A stretch of DNA of 64,000 bases. Origin: Piezodorus guildinii (Eukaryota > Arthropoda > Insecta > Hemiptera > Pentatomidae). The translations under genes were made by a program, and so were the position numbers. Positions 23,858-36,689 of the stretch are shown here, piece after piece. Numbering within the stretch: the first letter of the stretch is position 1; every line of letters starts with the position of its first letter. The stretch spans positions 171,009,900 to 171,073,899 of the forward strand of contig CM041292.1 of NCBI GenBank assembly GCA_023052935.1. Direction: 5' to 3'. The notes under the pieces are model-generated. The model saw only the letters and a list, made by a program, of their open reading frames with translations. It was not told the DNA's origin and did no database searches.

Positions 23858-26800
23858 CTAAAAATATGAATTGGCTGAACATGGCTTCAGAGATCCTCGT
23901 TTAACCCATGATAATCCAGATGAGTGACCATCATATTTGTTGTTCTAAAACAAAAATATGTCTATAGATAAAATAATATTATATTATTATATAATATTAT
24001 ATTATAAAATAAAATTAACATGGAGAGCATTCCACAACAGCAGCATGTATTTCATTAGGTGAATCTAGAAATGAAAATGTATGCTGTAAAAAATTAGAGA
24101 CCAACAAGTTCTAGGAGACTCAAAAAAAAAAATTAGGAAGATTGCGTTCACAAAATAAATAGTGTGCAAAAATAGTCAATTTTGGTATCAATAAGTCCCT
24201 ATTGTCAAGTGAAAAAGTAAAACATTAAATTATTCAAATTTAATGATTCTCAGTAACTATAAAAATGCTGCCAAAAATCATTATATAGAGAAGAAAGTGT
24301 TAACTTTCTTCGGAATTTGATTTAGAGATCCAAAAATACTGACTATTTCTAATCCTAAAAATGTATGTAATGAATCTGTGCTCAGATGGCAAAATGGTAT
24401 GTCATTTTTTTCTAAAAATGAGAGTTATTCATATTCTGGAGTACCATTCGTTTATGTTTAGAAGGTGGTTCGCTAATTTGTACAAGGTAGAGTTGTTTAT
24501 TCATAAACTAAAATAGAAATACTAATACCATTTAAGCACAATCTAAACATTAAAAAATGACACTCCAGAATGTGAAAACTCTCATTTCTAGAAAAAGTGA
24601 CTTATACCATTCTCCTCATCATTCTTTAATGAAGATAGTGAAACTGAAACGCTGAAAAAAAGTTATTAGTTTCTCACCTTAAATTTTTTCAAGGCACGCA
24701 GTGTTTCACCGTGAATAGTTTCATCATAGTGAGAAAACTTTAAATAATGAGCATCATCAGTTTCTAAAGATTTATATACATCACACTGACTATTTTGTAC
24801 ACATTTAATTGCTTGTATTAGATATTCTTCTCTCTCAAATTCATATCTGTAAAAATAATCAGTAACAAATGATTTCCCATAAAAAGAATACAAACCAAAT
24901 TAACAAAATGCATGTAACATAACATAAAAGATTCACTGATCAAAGAATGATTATTATTATAATTAGTTTAGTTTAGTTATTATAATCATCTATAAGTCTG
25001 CAAGTGAGTCTTGGCTTCCTCCACTGGCAATTGCCAAGCGTTGCTATGCTTCTACCATCCAATTCCTTACTACGGTGGTTCTAAAATCAGCTGTAATACA
25101 GTCTGATCACCACAGCCTGGGTCTTTGTGCCAGCCAAACTGCAGCTCCGTCAACATTTTCTTCAGAATTGAATCATCAGGCATCTGTGCAAGGTGTTCTG
25201 ACCACCTTAATCTCCCTCCTTTGATAGTTGCAACTTCCTTCTTCATTGTTCATTCTCACAGATGGGGGCCATGAATTTGTCCAAGGATTTTCCTTTCATC
25301 CACCTTTGTAGAGAATGACAATAACGCGTTGTAAGACAAATTTACTTGATAGGTATAAGTGGAGTGCACAATAACTCTCATTTGCTGATATCATTCTTCT
25401 CTGTGTCTCCACTGAGATTCTATTGTCACACATCACTTGTGAATTCCGACACTCATTTGAACATATAAGGACCAAATGCAATTTCAATACCTATTTGTGG
25501 ACTGATCAGACACCATATTTTTCACATTTTCTTGGTGGATGATAAAGCCAATATGTATCTAGCCGCAGACTCAAGAGCCAGGAATACTTGCGATACAGCC
25601 TAATATGACCTTCTAATGATGTCAAAATCACCAGCATAAGTACAGCTAACTGTTTTGTGAAAACAGTGCCCGCCATCTGGATTCCTGATAGCTTTAGATG
25701 AAGATCAAAGAGGACCAAGGAGGAATACATAAAATAATATCAAGTATGGTAGTTCATTTCCATTTAATTTTACTTTTACATACTAAAAATATAGATGGCA
25801 CTAAACCTTAAGGACCTTAGCACACATAGCCGACCGGTTGACATTCCATCCTTGCCCATTATACCCAGCTGATGTGTGCCAAGTGATTGTTATAAATGGT
25901 GTTAGATCGGAAAAACCAGTACCTTCCTGCTGTGTGAAATACAAGGGGGCAACCTGGTGTAGTGTGCAAGCTCCAACTATGTCTCAATATCACTGATTGG
26001 CAACCAGTTACATGTGCTGAGGTCCACATGTATTATGTCCTCATTTGTTTGGTAGATAAGGAATGTCAGCTGGAGTAAGTGAGTAGCAGGTAAATAAATA
26101 AGGATACCTCCCATGCACAAAAAAGATAAGGAGAAGACAATCCGAATAATAAAGTAACAATGCGATATCAAGAAAATATAATGAGTCAGATCCCTAAAAC
26201 TGGTGCCTGATATTTGCGGGCAAGTAAGTTTCTGGACGTCAACAAATGGAGTGCCCCAGCAGGGGAAAACGCCCTCTGAAGGTTATGCCTACATCTTTAG
26301 CTACAAGTTTAGAGAAATATCGAAGAAAAAGTAGAGTAAGCTTCTGACTCACAATGAGTCTTACTGCAAAAAAGGGGTAACCATAAGTGGTTGGATCAAA
26401 AAACAGATTAAGGCACCTACAAGGGAATAAACAACAAAACAGCCTCTACAATTCCTGCAGATGAACAATGGCAAACAGTCACTAAAAAGATAAAAGCCAG
26501 CAGTGGAAACCCATGACTAAAACCACTCATAATCAAACTATCAGAAAGAAGTATCATTACTCATCATGGAGAAGATATGAGAAATTAGTATCATTACTAT
26601 TCATCAAGATATCAGAAATGAGTATCATTAGCACCATTTTCCCACAACAGGAATTATTAAGGATAGGGCCACTGACAGCTTTTAATGTACCACTCATGGT
26701 ACATTTAACAGGAGCATAGCAATATCTGCAAGAGCTTAGATCTGATTTACTCTTTGTTGTTTTCAGTTAATGCTTGTGTAAGGAATCTCTTCTGCGTATT

Positions 26801-29800
26801 TGAAAAAGACAGTGTTTATCCCAAAAATGAAGAACATTGAACCTTTTAGCCTATAAATCAATACCTCGTTTAGACACAGATTTTGTAGAACATAACAGGA
26901 AACAGGTTAGAAGTGATCAAGGAATTTGAAAGAAGCCTAGCTAGATTCCAATTATGCTTTCTAAAAGGAAGGTCAACAGTGGATGCAGTAACTTTAGTGA
27001 TAGAAACAGTGCAGAAAACTATAGCAAGTAAGAGATGGAGGAGTGGTTCAAAGTGCTTAGTCATTATTAAACTAGACCAAAAAAAAATTAAAATGGAGGA
27101 ATTAATTAAATGAAACTAAATGTTGGATGTTTAGTAAGAAATGGGTGCCCCAATGTACCTAATGAGGTTAGTCAGAGACTACTTTAAGGACAGGGCTTTG
27201 TTGTTCAAAAGAGGATGGTGTTTTTAAACCAAATATAAAATAAAGATAAATACAAATAATTATTGCGTTTTTTTTTTTAATTCAATTAAACAACCATAAA
27301 AAACCTTATCAGACCTAACATATGGCATGAACCGATGGACTTAGGATTCAAGATGTCCAGTGAAGTAACATAGTTTCAGTACTCAGACTCATAAGGTAGG
27401 TTTTGCTGGAATGGTTTTAAGGTGATAGATGCAATATAATATTAATAAATTCAATTATTGCTACTGACAATTAAAAGTGTTTACTTACAAATGGGCTGCC
27501 AATTTATTAGTTTTGGCTTTGGCAGGAATATGATAAAAAATGCTCCTTGTGTAATCAAGGACTTGCCAGATATGATTACAATGTTTAGACCAATTGCTAA
27601 AAACATTACTCATATTAAGCTCCAACGTTTCATCATCAACAGATGGATGAAATACCTTTGTTTCAAAGACTACACTCTGGGAAAAAAAATTAATTACTAG
27701 AAGGTGTCTTACAAATAAAGTATCATGATAATAACTAACTAATTTAAAATTTATCAGACAACATAAATCATGACAATTCAAAAACATTAATATTTTATTT
27801 TCAAAACATTACTATATTGTCCTCCTGAGTATGATAGATTAATCCTTTTTATTTTATTTATTTTTATTATGTATGTAATTGAAAGAAATGCTGCAAATTA
27901 TAAGGTGTTACAAATTTACACCTAAGTCATATTTCTTTGGCATTTTTATACTTTACTGTGTAGATAATTAACTTCTCTTATAAATGAGAAAAGGATATGT
28001 TAATGAGGATATAGTTATGATATATATAATTTATGTAGTACTTTTTACCATTGTACTTCATTTTTTCAATTCCCTGAATACTAATATTTAAAAAATCTCC
28101 AGATGTATTGCTAGACACCTAATCTAGAAGAAGTATGGTATTTGTATTTTTTCCAGTAATTTAAAAGAAAACCCTACTGACACTAACATTGTTGTCTCTA
28201 ATTTTTAATGATCTCTCATTATTTTAAAAGAAGTTGAGTGATAAAAAGCAATTATTTCCAAATTGTGAAGTACACAAAAAATTAAGGGAAAAAGATCATT
28301 AGAGAGAATGATGTAAAAAATCAAATTAATCACTAAATAATAATGACTAAAGTAAATAAAACCGAAAGAGGAATCCAAACTTTAGAAGAATTATTTGATG
28401 TAATATATTACTGACAGGGATGTATACCATTTTTAATGATTTACAGTTAACTGAACTCATCAGAAACCAGAAATTTGTAACATCTGGGGTCATATCCAAC
28501 ATTAAAAAAAATATACTTTCTTCCACAAATATTACTAAAAAAAATATTTAAAAAATCTGTTATTCTATAAAACTACTGAACACTATGGCATAGACAGAAA
28601 AGTATTACTACTTAGGAGTACACATATAAAATTGAAAGAATATATATTAATTACCTTTATTTATAAATGAAAGTTATTCATGCAGTCATCACTTTATATA
28701 CAAAATGACAATGCCTAAGAAGCTGAATTTTTAATTGAGATTCCCCTTATGCTGCATTAGTGCAATAAGAATGGATTTGCAAAAATCATCTTCTATCAAA
28801 AAAAATTATTTCTAAAACCTAAAAAAAATGTTTTTTTAATGTATTGCAGTTCTGAAATTCTATACACGTCCTGAAACATTACAGATTTGAATGATAATAA
28901 AAAAGAAACCAAAATCATATGACTGTTCTCTGCTTAGAGATCAGGCAGATCATGCACAGTATATTTTTCTCTTACAACAATCAGAAGAAAAAAAAAATAC
29001 TGGGCAGGATCTCAAAAAAATAAGCGGTGAGGAAAAGACCTTTATCTAAATTAGATCAGCATTAGCAATGATACTTAATATATAAAAGCCTAAAAAGCTT
29101 CCTATCCTGATTTTATACATTCTAAACCTCTTTGTGCCATTATTAGCACAGAGGAGTCTTAATCAGGTCATTTTTATTTCATTAAATCTACAGGTTTTCT
29201 CTTGTAAGCAACTGATATAACACAAAAACCTCAATCCTCAGGACAACATGTCCTGACAATTAGTCGCCTTACATAAAAGGAATAGGTCCTGTGGATAAAT
29301 TTTAAATCAGACTAACATAAGAGGGGAAAATTACAAATGGTTAACAATTTATTTCTTAAACCTAAAAATAAAGATTGGTAATTTAACATGCAAAAGATTT
29401 CACTGGCGGGTTTTTCAAAATCGCTTTAATGTTGTAATGTCTAAGTATAACACCAGCAGTCAAGGTCGTAGTTAAAACATTGCATCTGCTGAAAAAAAGT
29501 GTTTTCAACAAGTTTGGGTACTTAAGCTTAAGTTTATGAGATTCAACTAGAATTATGAGCGAGTAAAAAACAATGTTCATCTAAAAACTCTAGAGGGGGA
29601 GAGGTTGATAATGTTTTCGATGTTGAAATGGTGATGATGCTGTCTAGATACTTATTCATATCTATAAATGTAGAAATATCAAATTTTAGACTATTTTGGG
29701 TTTTATGGAAAAACTAACAAGGGAGACGATAGAGAAGAATATACGTCTGAAAGGTTAATATTGTATTTAAACATTCAATCTTTAAGATAAACATTTTTGT

Positions 29801-31309
29801 CTGCTTTAGATGAATTTAATTAAAAGAAAGCCTTATTTTCTTTATCTTCACTTATAGACCTACATAAAACCAGTCGAAAAGCCCAAAATTGAGCAAATGT
29901 ATTGTTATTAAGATATTAGCTTCTATCATAAAATGTTCTCAAAATGAATCTTATTTAATTCTATCAATGGGTAAAGCTTCACACTAGAATAAAAGACAGG
30001 TTTTGTTTTTGTTTTTTCGTTTCGCAGTTATTTTATTAGACATAAATAATTAATAATTACATATAAGAAATAGTATTTTTGACTACCATGGAGTACTGTT
30101 TTTTTTCTCAAATCCAGCCTTATTGCACACATATTATGAAAAACTATGAGATTTAAGATAATATCAGCTTTAAAGGCATTTTCATTTTTGTGATAGAATG
30201 ATTAGTAAGGAAGTTAGTGAGGGTGTTCATGTTTCTACTATACTGAGGCAGTGACGGTCGAGTGAGTTAAGGCATAGTAACCTCAAAGTCATATTGAGCG
30301 GATTTAATTCCAGCCTGGGATGGTGGGGCTGGAGCACCCACGGAATAAATCATTTATGACCCACAGGTTGGAAGAGTTTGGTTAATTTTATGATAAATGA
30401 TAACCTGTCCAGTATGACATTAATTAAGAGGAAAAGACACAATAAGATATTATAATATTATATTATATTATAATTCAGATAATTTAACTATCTTTTATAA
30501 CAGAATCTAATGATGTATGTACAATATATTTATTATATAACTTTATTATATATATATATATTATAAATGTTTATCTATTCTTCCCAGCATTTCTACAAGA
30601 CTATCACACACCATGCTATCTTAAGAGTTAATACAGCAGCAATAAACAACATTAGATAACAAGATCATAATACTCACAGGATGAACAACATTGTTAGGAA
30701 AATCTTCTGGAATTTGTAATATAAAACGAAAAATGCCTCCTCTATAAACTCCTGACCTGATAAATATTACACCAAACCATACTGGAAAATGATTTAAACA
30801 TTAAAAGGAGAAGAAAATACATGATCTTGCCAATAAATTGTAATCAAAACCAAAATTAACTTACACAATTCTGAATTTGCAGAAGGAATAACATACAGTC
30901 CTGGGATATGTTTATTTACAACCAAATTGCTAAACAATTTAGGGTTTGAAAGAAAAGAAGTTAGATATATATAACCATAAATAAAAAATTTCTTTAACAA
31001 TTTACAAAAAGTATCCTTACTATTCTGATATAATTGCATATTCTTTAAAGCAATGAGTGTAGTCATCAGGATCTACAGATGTGTCTTTCGATTTTGGACG
31101 GTCTAACATTTTAGCAGATTTGCCTAAAAGAGAGTCAGTTCCCACAAGAGAATGGAGAACTTTCCGAATAGAACCATGTCTTGAAAAATCACTAGCTTCA
31201 TCATCAGGATCCTGGGTTCATAGGAAAAATATTACTAAATTTAAATAAAAATCTTTCTCTTAAGCTGTGAAAATGAACTTACAAAACCAGTAGGCTCCAT
31301 CACTGCCAT
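23858..31309 (-). CDS. AKTIP: AKTIP / Fused-toes homologue, inactive E2-like (UEV) protein (complete)
   Basis: AKTIP is the E2-variant subunit of the FTS-Hook-FHIP complex, which couples endosomes to dynein; in vertebrates it also binds AKT and telomere factors. Coding exons, in transcript order: 31283-31309, 31021-31211, 30865-30929, 30678-30781, 27489-27676, 24678-24846 and 23858-23944, giving 276 residues (human 292). All phases agree. The start ATG (31307-31309) follows an in-frame TGA. The E2 fold shows as LVVNKHIPGLYVIPS, LWFGVIFIRSGVYRGGIFRF, VFHPSV and NHIWQVLDYTRSIFYHI. No cysteine occurs at the E2 active-site position, as in other AKTIP proteins. The C-terminus has GLSWVKRGSLKP, matching the conserved AKTIP tail. 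The 2.6 and 3.0 kb introns hold LINE relics and a fold-back repeat. Confidence 0.95.
24394..24610. repeat. Fold-back inverted repeat in AKTIP intron
   Basis: Arms 24394-24462 and 24542-24610 are imperfect reverse complements of about 69 nt. They share atggtat, aaatgagagtt, attctggagt and atgtttaga in the same order. The spacer is 79 nt. It may be a small fold-back transposon. Confidence 0.75.
24990..25735 (-). pseudogene. LINE relic, RT palm to C-terminus
   Basis: On the minus strand, frames near 25640 give TYAGDFDIIRRSY, a changed form of the Y-A-D-D RT motif, then VFLALESAAR. Toward 25200 they give LRWSEHLAQMPDDSILKKML, the usual LINE C-terminal tail. Order and orientation are those of one element. 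Frameshifts and stops are numerous. It lies in an AKTIP intron, in the same orientation as the host gene. Confidence 0.6.
26750..27180 (+). pseudogene. R1/Jockey-like LINE reverse transcriptase relic
   Basis: The plus strand reads KTVFIPKMKN at about 26800, then FLKGRSTVDAVTLVIETVQK at about 26960, then a degenerate LVIIKLDQKK where the first RT aspartate block is expected. The GRST-DAV motif is typical of R1/Jockey-group polymerases. Stops are frequent. It is antisense to AKTIP within an intron. Confidence 0.6.
27677..30677 (-). other. AKTIP intron (3.0 kb)
   Basis: Apart from the tRNA-Ser-like repeat at 30243-30430 and an AT microsatellite near 30545, I see no gene or recognisable element here. 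Confidence 0.5.
30243..30430 (+). mobile_element. Putative SINE with tRNA-Ser/Leu-like head
   Basis: The head reads gcagtgacggtcgagtgagt then taaggc, close to the start and A box of a class II tRNA such as tRNA-Ser. About 45 nt further, ggatttaattcc stands for the B box. The variable arm and acceptor pairing are not intact, so it is not a functional tRNA gene. It is in an AKTIP intron and differs from the five-copy SINE family. Confidence 0.45.
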
Positions 31310-31619
31310 TCTCCTTCATTAAATCATTAACCGAAAGTCATCTTATTAATTTGAATATCAAGAGCTAGTGAAAATACATTCTTTAAATATGAAAATATAA
31401 ATTTCCCATCGTAGACCCATAATCATAAATAACCAAAGATAATAATAGCAGGAGGATGATATGAAGCAATAGCAATCACAAACGTTTCTATGATTCCAAA
31501 GAGGAAAATGATCGAATCTGAAGAGTAATATTTGAAATTTAAAATATTTAAATAAATAATAATAATAAGTATCTATATGAAAATACAAAATAAACTTTCT
31601 TTAGTAGACAGAAAAAAAT

Positions 31620-31905
31620 TAATATTTACATTCAATGTATTGACATATAGACCTTCCCTGATGAGAGATTACAGTCTTTAACGGAGACTAGCTGAACCTT
31701 AAAACTGGAGTTGTTGGCAATTAATTTTCGGTCTCTTACGAATCTCATTCATAAGGAACCTATAATTTTGGTGAGTTCGTCGACCCAGCGCTTTCGTTGT
31801 CGACCTCTACGTCTCTTCTTGTCCAGCGGGATCCCTCTATAGTTCCAACTGCCCAGCTGTCTTCGGATTCAGCCTATCCACTTCCTTGGCCACCACCGTT
31901 GTTAA
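31620..31905 (-). pseudogene. LINE 3' fragment (C-terminus plus 3' UTR)
   Basis: The minus strand encodes GIPLDKKRRRGRQRKRWVDE and LTKII at about 31850-31780, a LINE C-terminal tail. It is followed by the GGGAAGGTCTATATGT block also present at 11884-12050. Stops occur. It lies just upstream of AKTIP. Confidence 0.55.
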
Positions 31906-31937
31906 AAATTAATTTAAGAACATTTAAATAAAGTTAG

Positions 31938-33906
31938 TACCCTTGGGAATGAGGAACGAAGAGTGCGATCTCAATGGTTTGACGAAGAGTGTGCGATCGC
32001 AACAGAAAATAAAAACAAAGCGTACAAAAACATGGTTCAGAAGCGACACACCAGAGGAGCATCCAAGGAGTATTCAGATAGGCGGAGAGATGAAAAAAGG
32101 CTTCACCGTAAAAAGAAAAGGGAATGGGAGAGGAAGCAGCTTGAGGAAATAGAGGAGCACAGCAATCTACGAGAATCTAGGACCTTTTATCAAAAGGTTA
32201 ATAAGAGTAGGGCCGGCTTTAAACCGCGTGTCAAGGCATGTAGAAATGAAGACGGGTCCATGGCCACGGGAAAGGATGAAGTTCTTGCTCGATGGTCCCG
32301 TCACTTCGACACTCTTTTAAACGCGGGAGACCGAGAGGAGTGGGAAATACCAGGTGCAAATGATACCGAAACTCCCGACCCACCTACCTTTGATGATATC
32401 GAAGAGGCTGTCAAAAGACTCAATAACAATAAGGCTCCAGGTGAGGATGAGATTCCTGCTGAGCTCCTGAAGCATGGTGGAAATGAGTTTATGAGAGCCC
32501 TCTACAACGTAATCCTCACAGTCTGGACCGAAGAGAAAATGCCTCAACAGTGGAAGAAAGCCATTATTCATCCACTCCACAAGAAAGGTGATATCCTGGA
32601 ATGCTCTAATTACCGTGGCATATCGCTTTTACAGTGCGCCTACAAGGTTCTCTCCAACGTCATTTATGGTAAGCTTCTACCATTTGCCGAGAGAAAAATA
32701 GGTAAATATCAGGCTGGTTTCAGGGGAGGTAAATCAACAGCGGATCAAATGTTTGGCCTGAGAATGATTCTCGAGAAGTCCCAGGAGTACAGAATGATTA
32801 CCCATCATCTATTTGTGGACTTCCGGAGTGCTTATGATAGCATAAAAAGGCCGAAGTTGTACGCAGCGTTGGTAGAGCTTGGAGTTCCTCTGAAATTGGT
32901 TCGGCTGATCAGGATGACAATGGATGACACATGGTGCACCGTACGCATTCAAACGGACCTCTCTCCACAGTTCGAAACTGCAAAAGGTGTTAGGCAGGGT
33001 GATAACCTCGCCTGTTTGTTGTTCAATTTGGCTTTGGAGAAGGTAGTGCGCGATTCAGGGATACAGACTTCGGACACCATCTTCAATCGGCTGGTCCAAA
33101 TTCTCGGCTTTGCTGACGACCTGGACATTGTCGCAAGGTCATTTGAGTCCTTGGAAGATGCTTTCCTCAGGTTGGCGGAGGCTGCGAAGGATATGGGGAT
33201 GCACATCAATCAGGAGAAGACAAAATACATGAGAGCTGGGCCGGGAACAGAGACTGCAGACCGACATCCTGTTATAATGGGCCCATTTGCGTTCCAGAGC
33301 GTTGACCAATTTGTGTACCTCGGATCAGTGGTAAATTGTGGAAATAGGATCTCCGGGGAAACAAGTCAGCGTCTCCTCAAAGCCAACAGGTGCTATTTTG
33401 GCCTCAGAAAGCACCTGAGAAGTGCCTACCTCACCCGTCGCACAAAGTGCCTTTTGTATAAGACCCTCATTAGGCCCGTCTTAATTTATGGATCTGAGAC
33501 GTGGACCCTCACTGGTAAAGAGGAGAGGGATATCCTCATATTTGAAAGAAAAATCTTAAGAAGGATATTTGGGCCAGTTAAGATCGGGGAAAGCTGGAGG
33601 CGGAGGACAAACTTGGAGATCTACCGGATCTATGGCGAAGCTGATGTGATGAGGTTAATCAGCTTAGGAAGACTGCGATGGGCTGGCCACGTAGTACGGA
33701 TGCCAGACGATGAAATTCCCAAAAAGCTGCTGGATGGGAGGCTCCACCGGACAAGGGGAAGAGGAAGACCTCGGCTTAGATGGGAGGACACCGTTGCCAG
33801 GGATGCTCTTCGCCTACTTGACGCCCGCAACTGGCGAGCGGCTGCTCAAGACCGAACCATCTGGCGAAGACTTATTGAGGAGGCCAAGGACCACATCGGT
33901 CTGTAG
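31938..33906 (+). CDS. Non-LTR retrotransposon reverse transcriptase (5'-truncated, otherwise open)
   Basis: The 647-codon open frame counted from 31963 extends in-frame upstream to the truncation point (EERRVRSQWFDEEC). RT motifs appear in order: NNNKAPGEDEIPAELLKHGG, WKKAIIHPLHKKGD, NYRGISLLQCAYKVLSNV, YQAGFRGGKSTADQMF, LFVDFRSAYDSI, KGVRQGDNLACLLFNLAL and the catalytic FADDLDIV. The tail GRGRPRLRWEDTVARDA is the usual LINE C-terminus. The catalytic residues are intact and no stop interrupts the frame, so the insertion is recent. The endonuclease domain is missing, so the copy is not autonomous. Confidence 0.88.
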
Positions 33907-33928
33907 CGCCACGGATGATGATGATGAT
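31938..33928 (+). mobile_element. RTE-like LINE, 5'-truncated, with 12-bp TSD
   Basis: The insertion is bounded by aaataaagttag at 31926-31937 and 33929-33940, an exact 12-bp duplication. It starts inside the polymerase ORF and so lacks the endonuclease domain. It ends, after a very short 3' UTR, in a GATGATGATGATGATAA-type tail. A microsatellite tail, short UTR and the polymerase type suggest the RTE group. Confidence 0.85.
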
Positions 33929-33940
33929 AAATAAAGTTAG

Positions 33941-34486
33941 AGATTTAAAAAGTTAAATAATTAATATAATTCTTTAACATTTTTCAAGATTCGATAGAAA
34001 CATGCGTTTTAATAATTAATCTATTGCATATGATTTTCGACAAAAATTGCTTTGTTTTATCCGCTTCTCATCTCTCTCCATTACCTTTTATGATTTAGTA
34101 ATTACTAAACTATTCAATTCTAATAAATAAGTAATCATCTTTAAAGATCTAGACGCTCAACACACAGTGGAACTGTTACAGAACAAAATAAAAACGGTAA
34201 ATTCGTTGTAAAGTTCATCATAAAAAAACATATTTAATAACACAGTCCGCCTGAGCCAACCCGTATACCGACTCAACGTAATTACAAACCTAGTATTATC
34301 GATTAGGCTCTTACAAAATACATTTACAATTTATCATATCTTATAGTTTTACCATGTCTTAATTCGGACCATAATCCCGTGATTTTTCGTACACAATCTC
34401 CCCTATCTACAAATTCAAATATACTCAAATTCTTAAAGACGCTGACTGGAAAAGTTCAGGAAACAGCTAGATTCCCGATTCAACAT
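33941..34486. other. Intergenic, nothing recognised
   Basis: AT-rich sequence between the LINE and the Tc1 remnant. No gene or repeat was identified. Confidence 0.4.
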
Positions 34487-35180
34487 TCACTGGCTCAAAG
34501 TGAAATTGATACACCCAAGCAAAAATATTTCAACCTTAGTTTTATTCCCCTAATTATTAAAAGAAATTAAATCACTAGTTATTTGTATTAACTTATAAAC
34601 ACTTTATTGTTACAAATAACAAAAGAAATAGAAATTAAATACTTAAACAAAAATTACGGGTTAAATTATAAAATTTAGTTAAAAGTTACATCAAAATTAA
34701 AATGATACACCCTACTGTTTACCTTTTAATCTGACCTTTGACTCATCTATTCATTACATTGATATTTGTATACTCGGAAGGAATAATCCTTTTAGTTTTA
34801 TTATAGATTTCATTCTGTTAAGTCTAAAATTTCACAATGGGAGCTCTAAAAATTTTTACAATTGCTGATGAGAGGTGGATTGTTAATCAAATGAAGAAAA
34901 ATCCCAGAATTAGTGCCCCGAAACTAACTTCCGAAATACAAAAATATTTAAATAAAACAGTAAATCCAGAAACTGTCAGGATCGTGCTAAGAAAATATAA
35001 ATTTCACGGGAGGGTTGCAAGAAAAAAACCTTTCATTAGCAAATACGTGTTGAATTTGGCGAAGAGCATTAAAAAAAGAATACTACATTCTGGAACAGGG
35101 TCTTGTTTACTGACGAATCGAAATTTAACATATTCGGATCAGATGGACGGTGCTATGTGTCCGTACGACTTTTCGTTTTT
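34487..35180 (+). pseudogene. Tc1-like transposase remnant
   Basis: The frame from 34837 encodes an N-terminal Tc1-type DNA-binding region: TIADERWIVNQMKKNPRISA, then VNPETVRIVLRKYKFHGRVA and RKKPFISK. After a frameshift near 35095 it reads VLFTDESKFNIFGSDGR, the first catalytic-aspartate block. The remaining catalytic region is absent. The motif actggctcaaag followed by tgatacaccc near 34488-34515 may be the left terminal repeat. Confidence 0.7.
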
Positions 35181-35644
35181 GCGCTAGAGTTACCACACAC
35201 AGACACACGGACACGCAGAAATTTTTGCGGGTCTTGTTTATTTGGACTCAGGAGACCCTAAAACGTGTATTTCCGTTGAAAATTGGAATTCGAAAATTTT
35301 CACGATCGCAATACTTTCCCTTACTATACATTTCATATATAGATAAGTGAAAGTAAAAATTATTAAAAAGGCATTCCAAACGTTATAAAAATCCAAAGAC
35401 CAAATTAGTCTATAATAAAATAAATAGTTGCATTAAAGCACGTCTCGACAATTGGGGTAACTGAAGGAACACACTTTTGGAAAGTAATTCTACAACTTGT
35501 CACAGCTCAGTGTTAGATTAACACTCTTCAATTTCCTAATACTGCAAAACATCCCGCTAAGAAAAATTATTTTATTTTTTATCATGTAATACTGCTATAT
35601 CCAGCAATATATTTTTTAAAAATATTTACTAAAATTTAAAGCAT

Positions 35645-35884
35645 AACAGCCTTCTAAGCCCGCAGGTGGCCCTAGGAATTTTTTAATGGGAATAAAAAAT
35701 GCTTAGTTATGCAGTCCTTCGGAGGAGAGGTAAAAAAGGTGGTCCCGAGCCTATGCGATCTCAGGTAATCGTTAAAGATCCCTCTCCTAATTAAACCTGA
35801 GTAGGTAAAATTTAGGACTCCCACTGTAGAATCGTCCTATTATCTACAGTAACAAAAAGTGACATTAAATGAATAAACAAACAA
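35645..35884 (+). mobile_element. tRNA-derived SINE, copy 2 (head lost)
   Basis: It shares with the other copies the order cgcaggtggccctaggaatt, tccttcggagg, ggtggtcccgagcct, cgttaaagatccct and aataaacaaacaaac. The A/B-box head is largely lost. Confidence 0.75.
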
Positions 35885-36685
35885 ACAACTAAAATTTAAA
35901 TCTCTTCAATCAAGTATAATAACCAAGGATGGTGAGCAACAGTTTTGTGAAAATGGACTCGTCACTAGGGTAGGAAAAGATTTTGTATATGAAAGGACCA
36001 CATCTATTTCAATATAATTCAGCAAAAAAGGAAATATCAAAATTTTTATGGACAATTTATTTATACATAACAGGCAGCATTAAGGATTCTTCTAAGGATT
36101 TTGAATCTGTATCGAGAGGATATTGATGGCTTTGTCGAATCCCAAAAGCTCAATTCCGTCTGTACAAATGGACCTGATAATTGGGATTTATATGAGCTTT
36201 TTGTAGCTAATTAGAAACTATGAGTTTTGGGTTGATAAGTGCTTTAATAATTGAGTGATTTCTTGTCATTTCATTTGAGAATTCCATGTAAAACGCTTTT
36301 CAGGTTGCTGTCCTAGACAGCGGATCAGTTGTACATGGACAAGTGAAATATTATTGATGAAGGACATTGTTGGGAGAATGTCGAGAGTTTGTAGTAAAAG
36401 ATTTACAACATTCTTCAAACTATCCTATGAGCGACTGTATCGATAGGAATACACCGATAGAGTCATTAGAGTGGAAAGATCAAGATTTATTCTGTTAGAC
36501 CGCCAAGACATATATATATAAAACTGGTAAAGCTATACGACTTTGAGAGTGCAAGGATGGCATCCTAATGCTATCTGTCACCACAGCACTCTACTCTATT
36601 ATCGTAACTTTACTCTGAATGAAAATACGCACTTTAATTTCAAACTCCGTACCCATTCAAACCTATTTCTTCGTTACCCTTCATC
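35885..36685. other. Intergenic, nothing recognised
   Basis: No coding or repeat motif could be assigned. Composition is slightly less AT-rich than the neighbouring DNA. Confidence 0.35.
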
Positions 36686-36689
36686 AGTA

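Noticed and set aside
30243..30320. A functional tRNA-Ser gene
   Set aside because: The acceptor stem and variable arm do not pair and the B box is changed; it reads as a SINE head or pseudogene.
31358..31588. Further upstream AKTIP coding exon on the minus strand
   Set aside because: The ATG at 31307-31309 has an in-frame stop upstream and the frame above has no family similarity.
35170..35345. Part of the Tc1 remnant
   Set aside because: The sequence after the first aspartate block no longer reads as transposase; it looks like another, unidentified repeat with only one copy here.
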